Positions 1 through 14,095 of a stretch of DNA of 64,000 nucleotides are shown piece after piece (position 1 is the stretch's first letter; each line of letters starts with the position of its first letter). The DNA lies in the NCBI RefSeq assembly GCF_014805625.2, contig NW_023998416.1, forward strand, positions 13,012,914-13,076,913, written 5' to 3'. Below the pieces are notes generated by a model. It was not told where the DNA came from and made no database searches. It worked only from the letters and a program-made list of their open reading frames with translations. The position numbers were made by a program, and so were the translations under genes. Source of the stretch: Glossina fuscipes (Eukaryota > Arthropoda > Insecta > Diptera > Glossinidae).

Positions 1-115
1 ATGGTTTGGCCTAAGAACGAATTCGGACCACTGATCAGCTATTTCTCACATAATGCCTTGTTGTGAAAAATCGTTATCCGAATAGGTGGTGTGAGATATT
101 TATTGTCGGAGCTTG
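1..115 (+). repeat. Family A interspersed repeat, tail (cut by window edge)
   Basis: The window opens inside a copy: gtttggcctaagaacgaat, cggaccactgatcag and cataatgccttgttgtgaaa. I call 'family A' a degenerate unit whose head reads ctctacaccacttgtggta, followed by gagatagacccac, then tctaagcttgtccgtctgtc, ttcaacctacagatcgcaat, acatgttttggcctaaggac, attgaaaatggttcggatcg and cccatataatggcttatttt. It resembles short non-autonomous repeats common in fly introns. Its class is not determinable here. Confidence 0.6.
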
Positions 116-1944
116 GCCCACTTTAACTTTTCACACAGGATGAATGACTTGCAATACATCACATATCTTTTGAAGAAATTTTACTTCTTCTAAGACTGTG
201 GAAATATTAAAGAAATTTAATTTCCCCCTGGAAACACATTAAATTTATATTCAACTTGAACGTCAAAATAATCCTGCTTAGTTCAAATTGCTCGCAAATT
301 CTCATTAATTGCTTATTAATTAGCTACTTTGCGTAACAAAGAGAGAGACGGTATATAAGTAGCGATTTAATTATATAACTCTAATATAAAAAAGGATATT
401 CTACCATAAGAATAAAACATTGTCTGCGAAAACTACCACAGATTGACTGCAAATGAAATTCATGAACATTTTTCGAATGCGCATTTGAAAGTAGATTGAG
501 TTTAAATTTACAAATCCATGCGATTTAATATAGAACAAAAAAAATAAAAAAAGAAGAAGAAAAAGGACCAAAAAAGTTTGTATAGCCAGAAAACAATTAT
601 TAGCGTTTTTCTTTCCGACTCTTTTTGTACTCTATGCAGCGAAAACAAGTGAAAGTTTACAGTCATAACAATAGTAATTTTTTAGGGCTCCATAAAAATT
701 GTCATCAGTATTTCCCTTCTACTAGGCATCCTCTTAATGGCACATCTGTGCAATGTATAGTCGGTTGTTATACTGTTAATGGTTTTGAATTTAAATATTT
801 TGTTGTTGTAAGTAAAACTCCACATCTCATCAGCCATTGGAGCCGGTTTTACTTTCTCGCTTCGCATGATGCCCCATCGGGAATGGAAAATTTGTGTGGT
901 CTGTCAAGGAGAGAGAGCATGATTACTTATTGCATTTGTGCCTTGGTTTCTCTGTTGTTTACAAACAGTAGCCTTGTTTTGCTATTTGTTGCCGGCATTC
1001 CTTTCTTTTGTACATGTTTGCCACAAAAAATGAGGGTTGTTTTTGTATGTGCGTTTCTTTCTCGGTCTAAGGGTAGCCCAAACACTTATTCGGTTTGCTT
1101 TTTGTTTGCTATGTATATTATGTATGTATGTGATTTACTTTTTTCCTGTGAATTATGGGTACATTTACACATCTCTCTATAAACTGTATTGGATTGAGTT
1201 TAGCCGCAGCAGACGTAATAAACATACCGTACAGACATGTTTGTAAAGCGCTCTCTCTTTGTTGTATTTTACTTTTATGACTGCCTAAAACTCTAGTAAA
1301 ATCAAAAATCAAAAGTTAAAGGGGCTTTCTGGATAAATTTTAAGCTCACGCACTTTTGCATACGCATGTATGCGTGAAAAATTACAAAACCTAATCGAAA
1401 AATTAAAGTTTTCTTAATGCCATATATTAAAATAAGCCCAATAGGCGGAGAATGAAAGAAGACGCTCTGCCGAATTGAAAGTTAAATAATTTTTCTTAGT
1501 TTTGCGTAAATAATAAAGTCATTCATTTGTCTTTAATTAGATTCAAAGATGCAGGATAATATTTGGTTTCGAATTTCCCGGTTCTTCAATATCGCCGAAC
1601 AATTGATATTTGAAACTGAATCTAAATTGTTTAAGAAAAGTAACTGTGTCTTTAATGTGCAAAGGAATCAAAATAGAATATTATAATTTATGAGGTCTCC
1701 AATGTGTAGTACAAGCCTCTTGATGCACACGCTTAATGGAGGCAAAAATATGAGCAATCACCGTAATGAATACCATACAGATGAAGCTTTAAGCACACGT
1801 CTAAAAATTTTGCATAATCCTTCGCTATTGTACGTGAGTTTGTTCATCATTATTAGGTGTACAAATAAGTTCTCTGCATTCCTTTAATAAAATTCAATTT
1901 TAATTAAGGAATGCTGCTTATTGCAAGTAAAGCTTAATTATCGA

Positions 1945-2330
1945 AATGTTCCACTATACCAACTCGGTTCATTACCGAATAGCTTGCGGATACCTTTACG
2001 TTAGAAACTTTCTGGTATACAGGCGAAATAGTCATCCACTCTGTAGTTCTGCTCCACTAAATATGACTGTAGCGATCTAAAGCAGTCCTGAGCGAAAGTA
2101 GACGGGCCTACGGAACAATCTCACAATCAGGAGAAATTCCCCGCTCAAGTTGAAGATCATTTTCTGGATTAGCTTTGGAGGAGATGGACGGACCTAAGCG
2201 AACGTTCATGCAGGACTGCAATTTTTTGCACAAAGTCTCGCAAACGACTTTCTAAATTTTTCATAGCTTACTGCAGTTTAATCCGCTGAAAAGCAGAAAA
2301 AACATCAGTGCCGGGAGAAACTTCAATCTT
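1945..2330 (-). pseudogene. mariner transposase relic (C-terminal part)
   Basis: Minus-strand translation across several frames gives, in order, a degraded catalytic segment ISPDCEIVP (family form YSPDLAPSD), then FRSLQSYLVEQNY, and finally RKGIRKLFG near 1965-1995 (family form RGIxKLPERW). These are C-terminal landmarks of Tc1/mariner D34D transposases of the mariner/irritans group. Frameshifts and stops make it non-functional. I cannot define the terminal inverted repeats. Confidence 0.6.
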
Positions 2331-3395
2331 CTTGCAAGTTGATCGAACTTTGATCGAACGTTAGCTCAGCTGAATTTTTTACAGAAATCTAAGGCAAGGC
2401 ATCTGTTAACACTTTCCTAAACCGTAAATGATCGCTTATAAACGGCCGAAACTTAAACCCCACCTATAAACAAACATCAATGTCAACATTAACTGCAACT
2501 GAAATTTCGAAAGAAATCAACGCGACAGTTAAGTTTCTTAAAGCAACCAATTGCAACAAAGAGAATTTGTTCGTACACCTATTAATAGCGCAAGGAATCT
2601 TTCATCGCTACATGAAAGTAAAATTACATATAATTGAAAATTTTCTATTTAACACTTCCCCAATACTTTCCGAACACCAACCCTTAACTGTTTTCCCACA
2701 ATTATTTCACGATTACTTTAAACTACAGTTATTTATAAGTCCATGACATGCAACCCTCGCCTCTTATATGTATGCGCGTTAACAACTTTGCATTGCCATG
2801 AAATCATAATCTGTTGCGTACTTCTTATTAACGATTCATTTTTAATCCCTTTGAAAATTGACACCAGCCTTTAATGCTTGACCATGAAATTCAGCTTTGT
2901 TGCTAATATTAACCGAAAAAAGACAGTTAGTCATTGCAAATACTACCAGCATACCTTTCATATGCAATGTTATGAAATATTAAACAACATGTTGTTTAAA
3001 TTTCCGCTTAAAATTCCTCTCATCTGCCCCCTAACTTTCATATCATTGGCTTTTCACTCGTTTTGTTTCTTTTTTTTTTTTTTTTTTGTTTTCTTTTTTA
3101 TTTGTTTTCTTTTTTATTTGTTTTTTACATCAATATATATGAGTTGAATCAATAAAAATATTTGCATAGCCAGACAGTAATATATTAAAATACGCTCACA
3201 CGTACGCAGTATAAACATATAGTGTTTTTCATATAATATCGCTTAAAATGCTTAAAAGATCTTCAGTTCTAAAGTAAAATCTTTTATCGGAATAGTATTT
3301 TGATAAGTAAATAGATTGTTGAATTCCAATGACACATCGTTGCACGTACCATAAAAGGCCATAAGTACCATAATAGTATTTGTGCGTATTTTACC

Positions 3396-3810
3396 CTACA
3401 CTACTTGTGGTGCAAAGATTTCTTAACTAGTGCGGATATAGGTAACACTTCGAACACTCCGAGACTTGAGATAGACCCAGTCATTATTCTTTCGAATTTG
3501 TCTCTTCGTTTGCCTGTGTTGTTTTCTTATATTCAAGAACGCACGGGTGTTCTACAGATTGAATCCCAATATTCAAACCTACATTTGTTATGCATATCCA
3601 GAAGAACTCGAGATAGATCCACATTTTATTATCTATATGGTATATATTCTATCCTATGGTCTATTACTAAGTTTGTCTGTCCATCTAAACGTCTTGTTTT
3701 TTTGAGTTGTACCTACGGGGATATATTGATGACATGTGATACGTCAACATATTTTGGCCTAAGGACAAACGTTATTCGAAATGGTTTGGATCACTTTGTA
3801 TATAACAAAT
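3396..3810 (+). repeat. Family A repeat with duplicated head
   Basis: The head ctacactacttgtggtgca is at 3399. The gagatagacccag block occurs twice (about 3468 and 3610). The tail ttggcctaaggacaaacgtt...aatggtttggatcac ends near 3795. A nested or tandem insertion of two copies is likely. The 152-aa open frame here is repeat-derived. Confidence 0.65.
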
Positions 3811-4582
3811 TGTGTTTAGAAAGTCGTTACATAAATAACTGTATTAAACGAAGTAATATATAGCATGTAATGCTTTCTTTACTTATTATATAATACTTAA
3901 ATAAATACCAAAAGTAACAGTTCCTTATGGAATTAACATTTCCTTTGTCCTTAATACGAGCTAATTGCGCACAAACGAAAAGTACTGTACAAATTCGAAA
4001 AATAAATCAACATTAAATTCATCCTTCCGTAGAACAGACAGTTATTCAAATAATAAATTGTTATTTATATGCTGGGGATATGAAATGCGCATATATAGAA
4101 ATGAAAAGTAAACAAAATCGTGGGTAATAGTATGATATTTATAGGGTTATAAACTAACTGACCAACTAAGTAACGGTTAGTTATCTTTTTATAGTCTTTG
4201 CTCTTTCCAATGTTAAGTTAAAAACAATCAAATAAAAACAGAGAAGCAGACAAAAAGATTTATCGATGAATCCATTGAAATGATAATAATGGGATAACAC
4301 ATCATCACATTGCATGGATAAACATAATTGAATTGAAAAATTAAATTATTGCGAGATTACTTTCCTCTTTTGCATCTTCGATTTCATTATGGGTAACGCA
4401 AAAACTTTTTAAGCTCTTCATCATAGGAATAATTCAGAAAACTTGATCGAATATGAATACGAAGCCATATAGAGACATTTGTGAGAATTTATATTCACAT
4501 CATACATTACTTTAAAGGAACAAAAGTTCCATATAATAAGTCTGGATACTTAAATAAATAACAAATATGCAAAGACGTAAAT

Positions 4583-4835
4583 GGATGCTTCACTTGCCAA
4601 ATCGATTAACTCAATTTTTGGAATTTTATTAAATTTTAATATCAAAGCACTTCATTAACTCCTAACTGTACATATTCAAAACGAATTTCTCTAATAATAA
4701 ATATTTCTCTAATAACATCACTAAATGACAAAATCATTTTGGCCACTGAATAATAAATAATTTATTTATAATATTTTATCATTTTTCTCGATTTCTTGCT
4801 TTATGAAGTTAATCGATTTGGCAACTGAAGCATCC
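4583..4835. mobile_element. MITE-like element, 29-bp terminal inverted repeats
   Basis: The sequence at 4583-4611 (starting ggatgcttcacttgccaaat) is repeated inverted at 4807-4835 with a single mismatch. Both ends are flanked on the outside by AAAT (4579-4582 and 4836-4839), a possible 4-bp target duplication. The 253-bp interior is extremely A/T-rich and non-coding. The layout fits a non-autonomous DNA transposon. The family is unknown to me, and in such A/T-rich DNA the AAAT flank could be chance. Confidence 0.6.
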
Positions 4836-5332
4836 AAATATTATATAAGGCCTTACAAGATGGAGATTAATGCCCTAAGGTTTGATATCGGATTTTATAA
4901 GAGAGAAATTGAGCTGAATGTTAAGCAGCAGTTGCTCACTGCTAACCATAAATAATAATCAAAGGCTAATACTTTATTAGTGCGCATCGATCGCGAAAAA
5001 AAGCATAAAACTTACAGAAATAAAGAAAGAAAGAATGTGAAGATTGTGTGTGTGAAAGAATTCCCAAAAATCGGCAATAAAAACAAAAATCGTCCAAATG
5101 ATTTAAAGTAACAGCGCATCCTTTAATGATGGACTACTGCACCTGTCTGATAATCAAGAGTCTGCAACTTCTCTAAAGCGGTAGAGATCACATGAAACAC
5201 AAGTTAAGTAAAATAAGAGAAGACTTTAAACTTCAAATGCAAATTTCATAGCCTTATTATTTAAATCGCAATCGAAGCAACTTTACTAGTAATTGATGAG
5301 CTTGAGAAATGCACCCACCGTCATCAAATATA

Positions 5333-5980
5333 TTTTTGTACTCTATGCCACCTGCAGTATAGAGTACATTAAGTGTATGGTGCATAGCATCCAGAGAGAG
5401 CTCACCGTTTGTAATACCGATCGGTTTAGAACGATTTTCAAAATCAATTCTGCCTTATGTCTGTTCATGTATTTCTTCTGTAACTTGCATATCGCAATTA
5501 TGGCATTTGGTGAAATTTTATTGGCACGCTTTAGTTCAAGGGCGAGTTGAGGGCGGATTGGATAGAACCACTATTACCACATTGTTATATACAATGCCTT
5601 GTAGTGAAAAAGCCGTTGTAAGGCAAGATATATTATTTTGAAAAATTCGAAGGCAAAAAAAGCTGTGTAATGGTCTTTTTGCTTAGGAAATATTTGGACT
5701 GGATGAACTGACTTTTTGAACTCGTTTACATAAAAACCTGTAGAGTCTTTATGTAGCAAGTATGCGTAATTTTTAATATTTTATGATAACAATTTGTCTG
5801 GAGGAGGTTTAGACATAGTACATCAACTGAGTAAATTTGGACTATGGAAATGTGTCTTTCGTGCGACCTAAGCCTTTGTTTAAAGAAGAGGTTTAATTTT
5901 CAGTGTTTTGTGAAAAAAAATCGATCCACGACCGTATTTTGATGTAAAATTTAACCATTACAAATTTGGACCTACCTATC
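5333..5980 (+). repeat. Family A repeat, long form with 3' module
   Basis: The head ttgtactctatgccacctgc is at 5335. After a diverged middle, the tail gaaccactattaccacattg...atgccttgtagtgaaaaagc appears at 5567. A 3' module seen again at 57.24-57.70 kb follows (ttgtgaaaaaaaatcgatcc near 5909). Confidence 0.5.
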
Positions 5981-7410
5981 GTTTGTATCACTATAATAAA
6001 GAATTCAATTACGGAATGTGAAGTTCGCTTAACCGTCGGTCTTGTCCAAGCGTAACGTTTCCACTTGTTTAAAATGCACTTTGTACATTGTAATCTTACT
6101 CCAACCATACCCAGGCGCCACGTTAAATAGTAACAATACGTTTTTTTTTTAGTTCTTTTTGCAAACATAACGTCCGATTTGTTTGTTTTTTTTTTTTTTT
6201 TGTTCAATTTTTTAAACAATTTTTTGTGTGAAGATAGATTCATCTTTAGGCTACAGACAGTGGAGTCAACTTACATGTTAATAATTCGTACAAAATTATT
6301 TATGGAAAACCGCCACGAGCAATAATATATCTCTGGGTTTATAGAAAGTGAGATTTTCGATCTTCCTTCATATTATTAATTCGACCAGCGTTTATCCTTT
6401 AAGGGGTAACTTAGAAAAAAGCGTTTTTAGGCAAGTCTTTAGGGACGTAAGGAAATATAATAGAAGGATAATACTCAAGCGGCTTGTTAAGTATAGATTG
6501 AAGTATTAAAAAGGAAATTATTTTAGAAAATATTAAAAAATTTTAGGAAAAATCCATTTAATCTTAACATCTAGCGGAATGGGCAGAGTATGTTAAAGAT
6601 ATTGATGTTTGTGTGAATGGCAATGATTTGAACCAAAAACATTTGGGCAAAAAACCACAAACCTTTTATCAATGGAGAGAATGATTAAACTAATTTACCG
6701 AAAATATCCCAACTATTCCGCTGGATAGTGTCATCCTAATAGTATTGGAAAAAAGTAGAGAGAGAAAAGGGTTTAAAAATTTTTATAATTGCTATAGACA
6801 TGTTTTCAGACATGTGTTCAAATATTCTTCCTTACCCACCAGAAATGGCCGTTTCGGTGCATATGCCGAAAACGAAAGCGTATGGATTGCACTCTACGCG
6901 TTGACAGAGATGATAGAGAAAAGGGCGAAGGAAACTTTATATTCATAATCCATTCTAAAGACCGTAATCCCAAAGCTGCAAGTTCTCAGAAGAACCATTA
7001 AAAGCTTTCAACTCGTTGTAAGTCTCATACTTGCTCAACAGCCGTTGAGTACCTGAGGTACCTTGCTAACGTATTTTCGCTTTTCTAACTTATTTGAATG
7101 AACGTAAATCCTTTCTAAAGACGCCTGTTAGTAGACTAGGTGAGTTACGAATCAACGTTAAGCTGCAACCTCCCAGCAGACATTCATTTACCACAAGCAC
7201 TCCTTTCGCAGACCTTGCGCAAAAACCCAAAAGTCTATAGCAAAATTTTTTTCTAGCAAATGAATACTTTCTGAAAATTTACAAAGCTTCTCTTTCAATA
7301 AAGACAAAAATGTTGCCTTTGAAAAATTTATAGAGACCTTCATAACGAAATGGAAACCAATCTTGATCATGAAAGATCAATCAAATTTTTAAAGCACTTT
7401 GTTTTTCACC

Positions 7411-7620
7411 CATTTTTATACTCTACACCACTTATGATATAAGGAAGTATTATGTTTGTGTGGATGTATTTAACACACGTAAGGACTTTAGATAGACCCG
7501 CCTGTCATTTTCTGAATCGATTTAAGCTTGTCTGCCCGCTCTGTTGTCTTGTGTTCAATCTACAGAACACAATTTTCTTATATCCCTGACGATTTTTTGT
7601 CGCTACCTATTCAGTTATAT
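7411..7620 (+). repeat. Family A repeat
   Basis: Landmarks are tatactctacaccacttatg (7418), tttagatagacccgcctgtc, tctgaatcgatttaagcttgtctgcccg (about 7512-7540) and gtgttcaatctacagaacac (7551). The tail is missing. Confidence 0.65.
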
Positions 7621-8894
7621 GTACAAGTAATAATCCTATGAGTGATTATTTTAATTTTTATGCTCATCTCTAAAACTTCAGAATAGGTTGCCATACCCCT
7701 TCGTTTACTACGTTGTATCTGTCTGTTATCTATTGCTGAAACCGTCATACCCCACACAAACAACTGAAATTGGCTTAGGTTTCTTAACAAGAAAAAGGCA
7801 GAGCATAGATTGAGTTCATAAAGAACAACTTTTGCAATTGCAGGACAATCAATCTGTCTATAACTGATAATATCTGACGAATGAGAATACGAAATAGGTA
7901 CTTTGCGCCCATGGGAAAAATTCATCAGATATGAATTTTTTTACCCAAAACAAAAATTCACATCTTTTGAGAATTTTTGCTTTTATCCCATAACTTCTAC
8001 AAGTCTAACGCAGAAATTCGCAAAAGAAAGTTTTTTAAAATAAAGGCATAATTTAACGTCCTTGTTAACATTCAAGCATTTAATTCGCTCCTATTGTTCG
8101 ATGTGGCCGCGTTGCGTTCTTCTTTGTTCTTCTTCTCCATCTTCAATTTTAAAAAGCTCAAACACGAAATAAAGGAATATTAACATTAATGTTAACATTG
8201 TCTTATCAATCTCACCGCACTACCGCTTGTAATCAAAGTACAAAGAAAATATTCAACATTAACGCATCGTGAGGTTCATGTATGACAATAGCGAGCTTGA
8301 TGAGCTGCTGAAGCAATACCCCAACCGGAACGAAACGTACAAAAAGGGAAACTGCGTAAAAAACACAAAAGCCTTACAAAAAAATAATAATAATTGCAAC
8401 TGATTTATTGAAAATTAAAAGGAGTTAAAATATGGTCGCCAGTGTATGGTGGTGGGATTTATATTGAACAAATAAATTTTTGCTTTTCGCAGGAAGGATG
8501 CTTAAAAACTGTTTGACATGTTGAGTGGCAGTCTTATGCTGCCATAGGAAACAGATATCCAGAAGCCCACACACATGTACATTTGAACATTTGCGTTAAC
8601 AGAAACCATATCATGAGTGTAAATATGTTTCGCTGCATATCGGTGACCAGTATAAAGACTCCTTTTTTTTTATTCAGTTATGAACATATGACGTGTAGAA
8701 AGCACAGTACATTTTGCTTAAGGGACTTTGGCTTTAATAATCAGATTTCCTCTTGAAAAAGTTTATTACATTTTTATTCTAAAAAATAAAAAAAAAAAAA
8801 AAAAGCAATGATAACACTACAGTGGGCTCCAGGCTACTCTCAAACATATTAAATCATTTCACAATTATTTATAAAACCATTTGTCAAAGTGAGT

Positions 8895-9110
8895 TTTTAT
8901 ATTGAAAGTGGTCGACAAAGTGGTCCGATCCGAACCATTTTCAATAGCATTCGTACCTGGGCGAAAATAGGTCAGTGTACCTAACTTGATCTGGAAATTG
9001 ACGAACCCAAGAAGAGAAAGCAGACAGACGGACAGACAGGCTTACAGTGATTCTGATTCTGAAGTAGGTCTTTATCAAATCCTTGTATCACCAAAGGCGT
9101 ACGATATAAA
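8895..9110 (-). repeat. Family A repeat (reverse orientation)
   Basis: Reverse-complement landmarks are agtggtccgatccgaacc (about 8920) and attttcaatagcattcgtac, followed by cagacagacggacagacagg (about 9022). Confidence 0.6.
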
Positions 9111-9644
9111 ACACTTGTTTTTAAGTATCAATGGGATGAAGTTCACAATACTATGCAATAGAACCCAGCGCTCGCAATGGTGCTCAAGCTGGCCCTCAAA
9201 GAAATTGTAATCAAACTGAAACATTTTGTCTCCAATATATATGTATGTGCGTAGTATATGAAAAAAGCCCTCTGGCTAATACTGTTCTGGGAAACCGCTC
9301 TCACAATTAATAATCCCTAAGCCATGTCCTTTCACAACATTGTAAGAGAAGCAAGCACCAGTATCATCATCGATTTTCCCACAAAAAGGTTAAATGTTAA
9401 AGCAAGCTATTCAATTAAATGAAACGTACTGTAGAGCTTCTTGAAACAAGGGTTGCTTCAAATTTTTACTACGATAAACGCCAGCAAAAAAAAAGGGAAA
9501 ATTATAGATCTCTGCTCGAGTGTATATGAAAGGATTTGCACATAATTTGGTTGACAAGTGTAAATGACAGTTCACATTATGAAAGAAGGCAGAAGTACTC
9601 CCCAGGAAACAACAAATTACAGAAATGTTTCAAAATCGAGGTGA

Positions 9645-9661
9645 ACACACACACACACACA
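9645..9661. repeat. (AC)n microsatellite
   Basis: Eight uninterrupted AC units. Confidence 0.9.
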
Positions 9662-9949
9662 AGTCTAGATTAATTCCAGGTATATTAAAATTTTGATAAA
9701 TCAGTCTGAATCCAGAATAAATTTGGCGAATTAGTTAATTACTTCACGCACGCTTTACTAGACGTGGTCCTTGAACACTGAATCTATTGAAGTTGGAAAC
9801 AAAATCAAGTTTTTCTTTTCTTTTTTTTTATAAAATTGTCAGTGAAATTCTCTGATTAAATTTCCAAGTTCAAGCAGAAATAAACAAGCAAATGTAAAGG
9901 GCGATCAGTAAATTCTGCCTTATTCCATATGTGATTTTTTAAAAAGAGC

Positions 9950-10160
9950 TTTTTTACACCCATCATCGACGGAAGGAGGTATTTTTTTATAACATTGTCA
10001 ACACATGAAAGGAAGCATCGGAAGTCTACAATATGTCCCTGCCTGTGTGGGGTACGTTGTCAACGGTCTCCTCGTCGCAAAGTTAGGATATCGACTTCAA
10101 ATTTGACAGAAGCATTGGAAGGTTTTGCACGCAGCTAAATATTGAAAACGGGCCAAATTG
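9950..10160. repeat. Family C repeat fragment
   Basis: Head ttttacacccatcatcgacg (9953), then gtcgcaaagttaggatatcg, ttcaaatttgacagaagcat and cacgcagctaaatattgaaa. The later blocks recur at 40.13-40.23 kb. Confidence 0.4.
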
Positions 10161-13100
10161 AACAAAACGCACGCCCATGGTAAGCGTAAACTAAAGGCAA
10201 TTCTTTTTTCTTAATCAAAATTATGTGGGGTTTGGCTCATTCTTCACAAAAAATTTTCTGCGTTTACCACTGCCCACGACCGTTTAAAGTTATATGTAAT
10301 CAAATTATTATTTTTCGCTTTCTTCACGTTTCGCTTACTATTCATAGCATAAAGAAAACAGAATTGTGAAAATTATTCTATGCCTTCCTCACGTGAAGAT
10401 GTAGATACTCTCACCGCAAAATTCTAATTTAGATGTGGTCGACCTTACAAATAATGAAACTTTGCATACCGACAGTTTGAAGTCGGGATATATATCAACC
10501 TATGAGTTTAAGATGTACTGTTTTGATAATTTATCCGGACTAAGAAAATTAAAAAAGAAAGAAAAATTATTCGCCTTGAAATTATCTCACCCTGACTAAG
10601 CCAACTTTTTGTCTTCGCTAAACGATAGACTGTCATGTCATTCCTAGTACGTGCTTGAAAATTGGGCGGTACTAAAAGTACTGTAAGTAAAACAAGCTAA
10701 CCATAAGTTACATAGAAAATTTTTCTTTTAAGTAAGTCTTCATTCAAACGAACTAAAAGAAAGAGAATCGTTGTTGTCCCGGTCACTCTTTTATGTGACA
10801 ATAGACGAATACTTGGGACACTAGTAGTACACTGCTAATATACCGGTAGTTTGATTTTAAGATGGAGCGAATATGCTGTCAATAATAAGCATCATACCGT
10901 TTACATTAAAAGTCATAAACTGATAGAATTTGGCAGCTCCTGTTAGGTACGCAGACGTGTTCGTGTTCTTTATATCTCGTCTACAGGTAATTGTTGGTGA
11001 ACCCGTCATACGTTTTAAGTCATTTTCCAACTGGACAACAGAATCAGAAATAGTAGTCATGGGTAGAAGAATAGACTTGACGAACATGGCAAGCAAAATT
11101 TGATAAGAAGTTTGAGAAGAAGTCTATGTGCGGTCGTAAAAGACAGATATAAATGAATCGTGTCAATGAAAACAATATATCTCAGTTAATACGCCTTCAA
11201 TGCGCACTTCAATACATTACAAATATTTAGAAAAATTTCATATACTCTCTGTAATGGATATAATAACGAAATGCTTATGATGGGCTACGATGAGATTGAC
11301 TTTGTAATTGCAACCGATGACTGCCTCATACTCTTACTTTCTACAAAAAATGCAATAATAATAGAGAAATTTGCGAAAAATCTTTCCACAAATTTTTTTA
11401 TATTAAAAGAAAAAAAGCTTATGAGAAAACTTGTTTTACAAAGAGACCACAAAGTAACCGTTAGCCGCAAGTGTGTGCATAATAAATAAAAACCGCCACA
11501 ATTTCTAATTGAATTCACAAAAAATTTACTAATAGCGCGATAAACAATCAAAAGATGAAAAAATATCATGAGAAACATGTTCACATGTTCTGTTGAAGAC
11601 GAAACCTGAATATTTGCCAACTATCAGATCCCTAATGCATGTTATACCCATCATTCAAGGATGCAGTGTATTGGAAAAGAGGAGAAGAGCAAAAAAAGAC
11701 AAGAAATTTGATAAACAACAAGAAAAATTAATTAAGTCTTTGGAATGTAAAGTCTATGTATTAGAGAAAACTTGTTTGTTTTTAAAATAGATTTTGAAAA
11801 CTCTAAACTCTGCTTACTTTACTTGCTTGGTATTTGGAAAAACATTGTGAATTTGTATTAACTAAGCGTTAATGATTAAAATTGTTTACTAACAAAAAAA
11901 AAAAAAAATAATAGATTATCTATTGAACTTGATTGAAGTTAAGGTTTCTTTTCTTCTTTCGCAGTGAACTTACGACTATGATGCGATTGTGTGATACAAA
12001 CTCTAACGATTGCTTTAGCAAAAAGTTGTGCAGTAATTTGTCATTTCCAGAACTAGTTAAGAAACGCCAAGCGTTGCGTACTTCAAACTTCAAACGGATA
12101 CAGCCGTAGTTGTAGAGTTTCCCAAATCCATATTATTGTGAGACAAATCTTTCAAGAAATTTTCAAAGATTTTTCTTCACTTTTGTCTGGATAGGTTTAA
12201 ATGAAATGCAGTATAAAGTATATATGAGTGCTTTATTTCGAAATTGTGGCAAGTGCTCTTTTTGTTCTTGTAAGACATTTCAAAAAATTTAAAAACATTG
12301 ATACTCTTCGCATGATGTTGTGTGTAGTTGATGCAAGCTTATTAGCCACTGATGGTATTTATAGTGCTGGTCGAAGAGAAAGAGAAAGTGAAGGTTTTAC
12401 TACATCTAAAAGGACTTGCTTCGGTTTTTAAATTATTGAATTACTATAATCGCTAGTTTAATGGATCATATTTGAGATATATCAGTTAATAATATAAATA
12501 AATTTATTCCGTTTTTTGGTAAAATTCTACTTTGCCTAAAGCATAATTGTTAAAAAGCTCTACAATCGAACCTCATCGTCTTTTCGCAATTATCGGGTAG
12601 CTTATGAGTGCGCCCGCGGCAGAAACTTATCGCTTTGGAGCTGAAATAGCCCTCGACCCACTTTCTCATATCTTTAACTACTATTAACCGCTGACCTGTT
12701 TAATATGAACACATCGACCTGAATAAGTAGCGGAAGGCGCGAGGTTTGGAGACTATAGCGGTTGCGGTAAAGTCACCTAAGTTGAAAAGTATTTCCTAGA
12801 TTGGAGTTTCCACCTATTTCGTTCCCTACTACTGCACTTTTAATTTTAAACAAATACATCCATCATGTCCTTATACTTGCCAGATGTGTTAAGCAGTGAC
12901 AGAGCCATAGTGTCATCTCATTGTGTCATTGATTATTATGAAAATTTTGGAAGCCTCGATTCATGATCAGCGAATATGAATTCTTTTTAGATCAAAACAT
13001 CGTTTACCATTTATTTTATCTATATTTATCGTTGTTTTCATGAACGGCTCATATAATATAACCACATTGGTATACCAGTCGACCATAGAGTTACTCTACT

Positions 13101-14095
13101 CTTTAAAAAGACTCTCGCTTTCTCGACTGAATGCAAGATATTTAGTAATGAAGTGAAATAAGGGCTCTTTCTGAAGCTTGTGTTATCTACTTTTCTTCTC
13201 ACGGTATGTGTTAATCTCTATTTGGCGGCAAAGAAGTCCCCACGTGCAGCATTGGTTACTTTATTACTCATCATGATTCGTTTAAAATTGCACATGTCTT
13301 GTGTAATTTTCTTCTCACTATTGTTGTTAAAAACTCTACAAATACTATAATGACACGGTTCACAAGAGTACTGGCGAAAAAGCTGAACAATTGTCAACCA
13401 ATTAAGTATTTTAACAAAATTTTTAACAATAGCACTACCTACGCTTAAATCAATTTTTGTTTTTTTTCAACTTTTGACCTTGAAAAAAGTGGTTATAAGG
13501 TAAACTTTGATACAATTGCATATATGCAGGTCATCGGTAGTTTTAGTGTCAATATGCTTCAGATAATTAAACTATGGTCTTAAGCCAAAGTTTTGTAAAA
13601 TATTCAACATTATCTCCAATTACTTTTTAAGGGAAAATGAAGCACATTAGTTAACGTCTGCTTTAGCGTCAGAACTCATTATTTTACTTGACACTTTTAA
13701 TTAGTTCATGTTTCTCTGATGATTTAATATATTTTTAGATAAGTGCATATGCAAAATAAATGTGTTTTGCGAAAAATACGAAAATCTTTCATAAACTCGC
13801 TACCTCAAGTTTATTGAACTATTTCGTGTTATGATGAAAATGATGATCATCTTCGTGTAATGCTTTTTCATAAAATGTAAATAAACGTTTATAAAATGTT
13901 TCACTTGTTATAATAATTTAAAGAAATCATGTATGATAAACTACTTACATAATGTTGGCTTGACTTTTTTACTAGTTGCAGTTGTATGTTAGTTAAGACG
14001 TGATCTAAAAGTTGTTGTTATTACTCATACCTTCTGAAAAGATTAGTTGTATTATTCTTATATTCTTTACTTTTTGTTGTTCGTCTCTTATTAAA

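Noticed and set aside
625..1182. A 185-residue open frame
   Set aside because: Rich in Phe/Leu/Cys from T-rich DNA, no domain, no splice or promoter context. Treated as chance.
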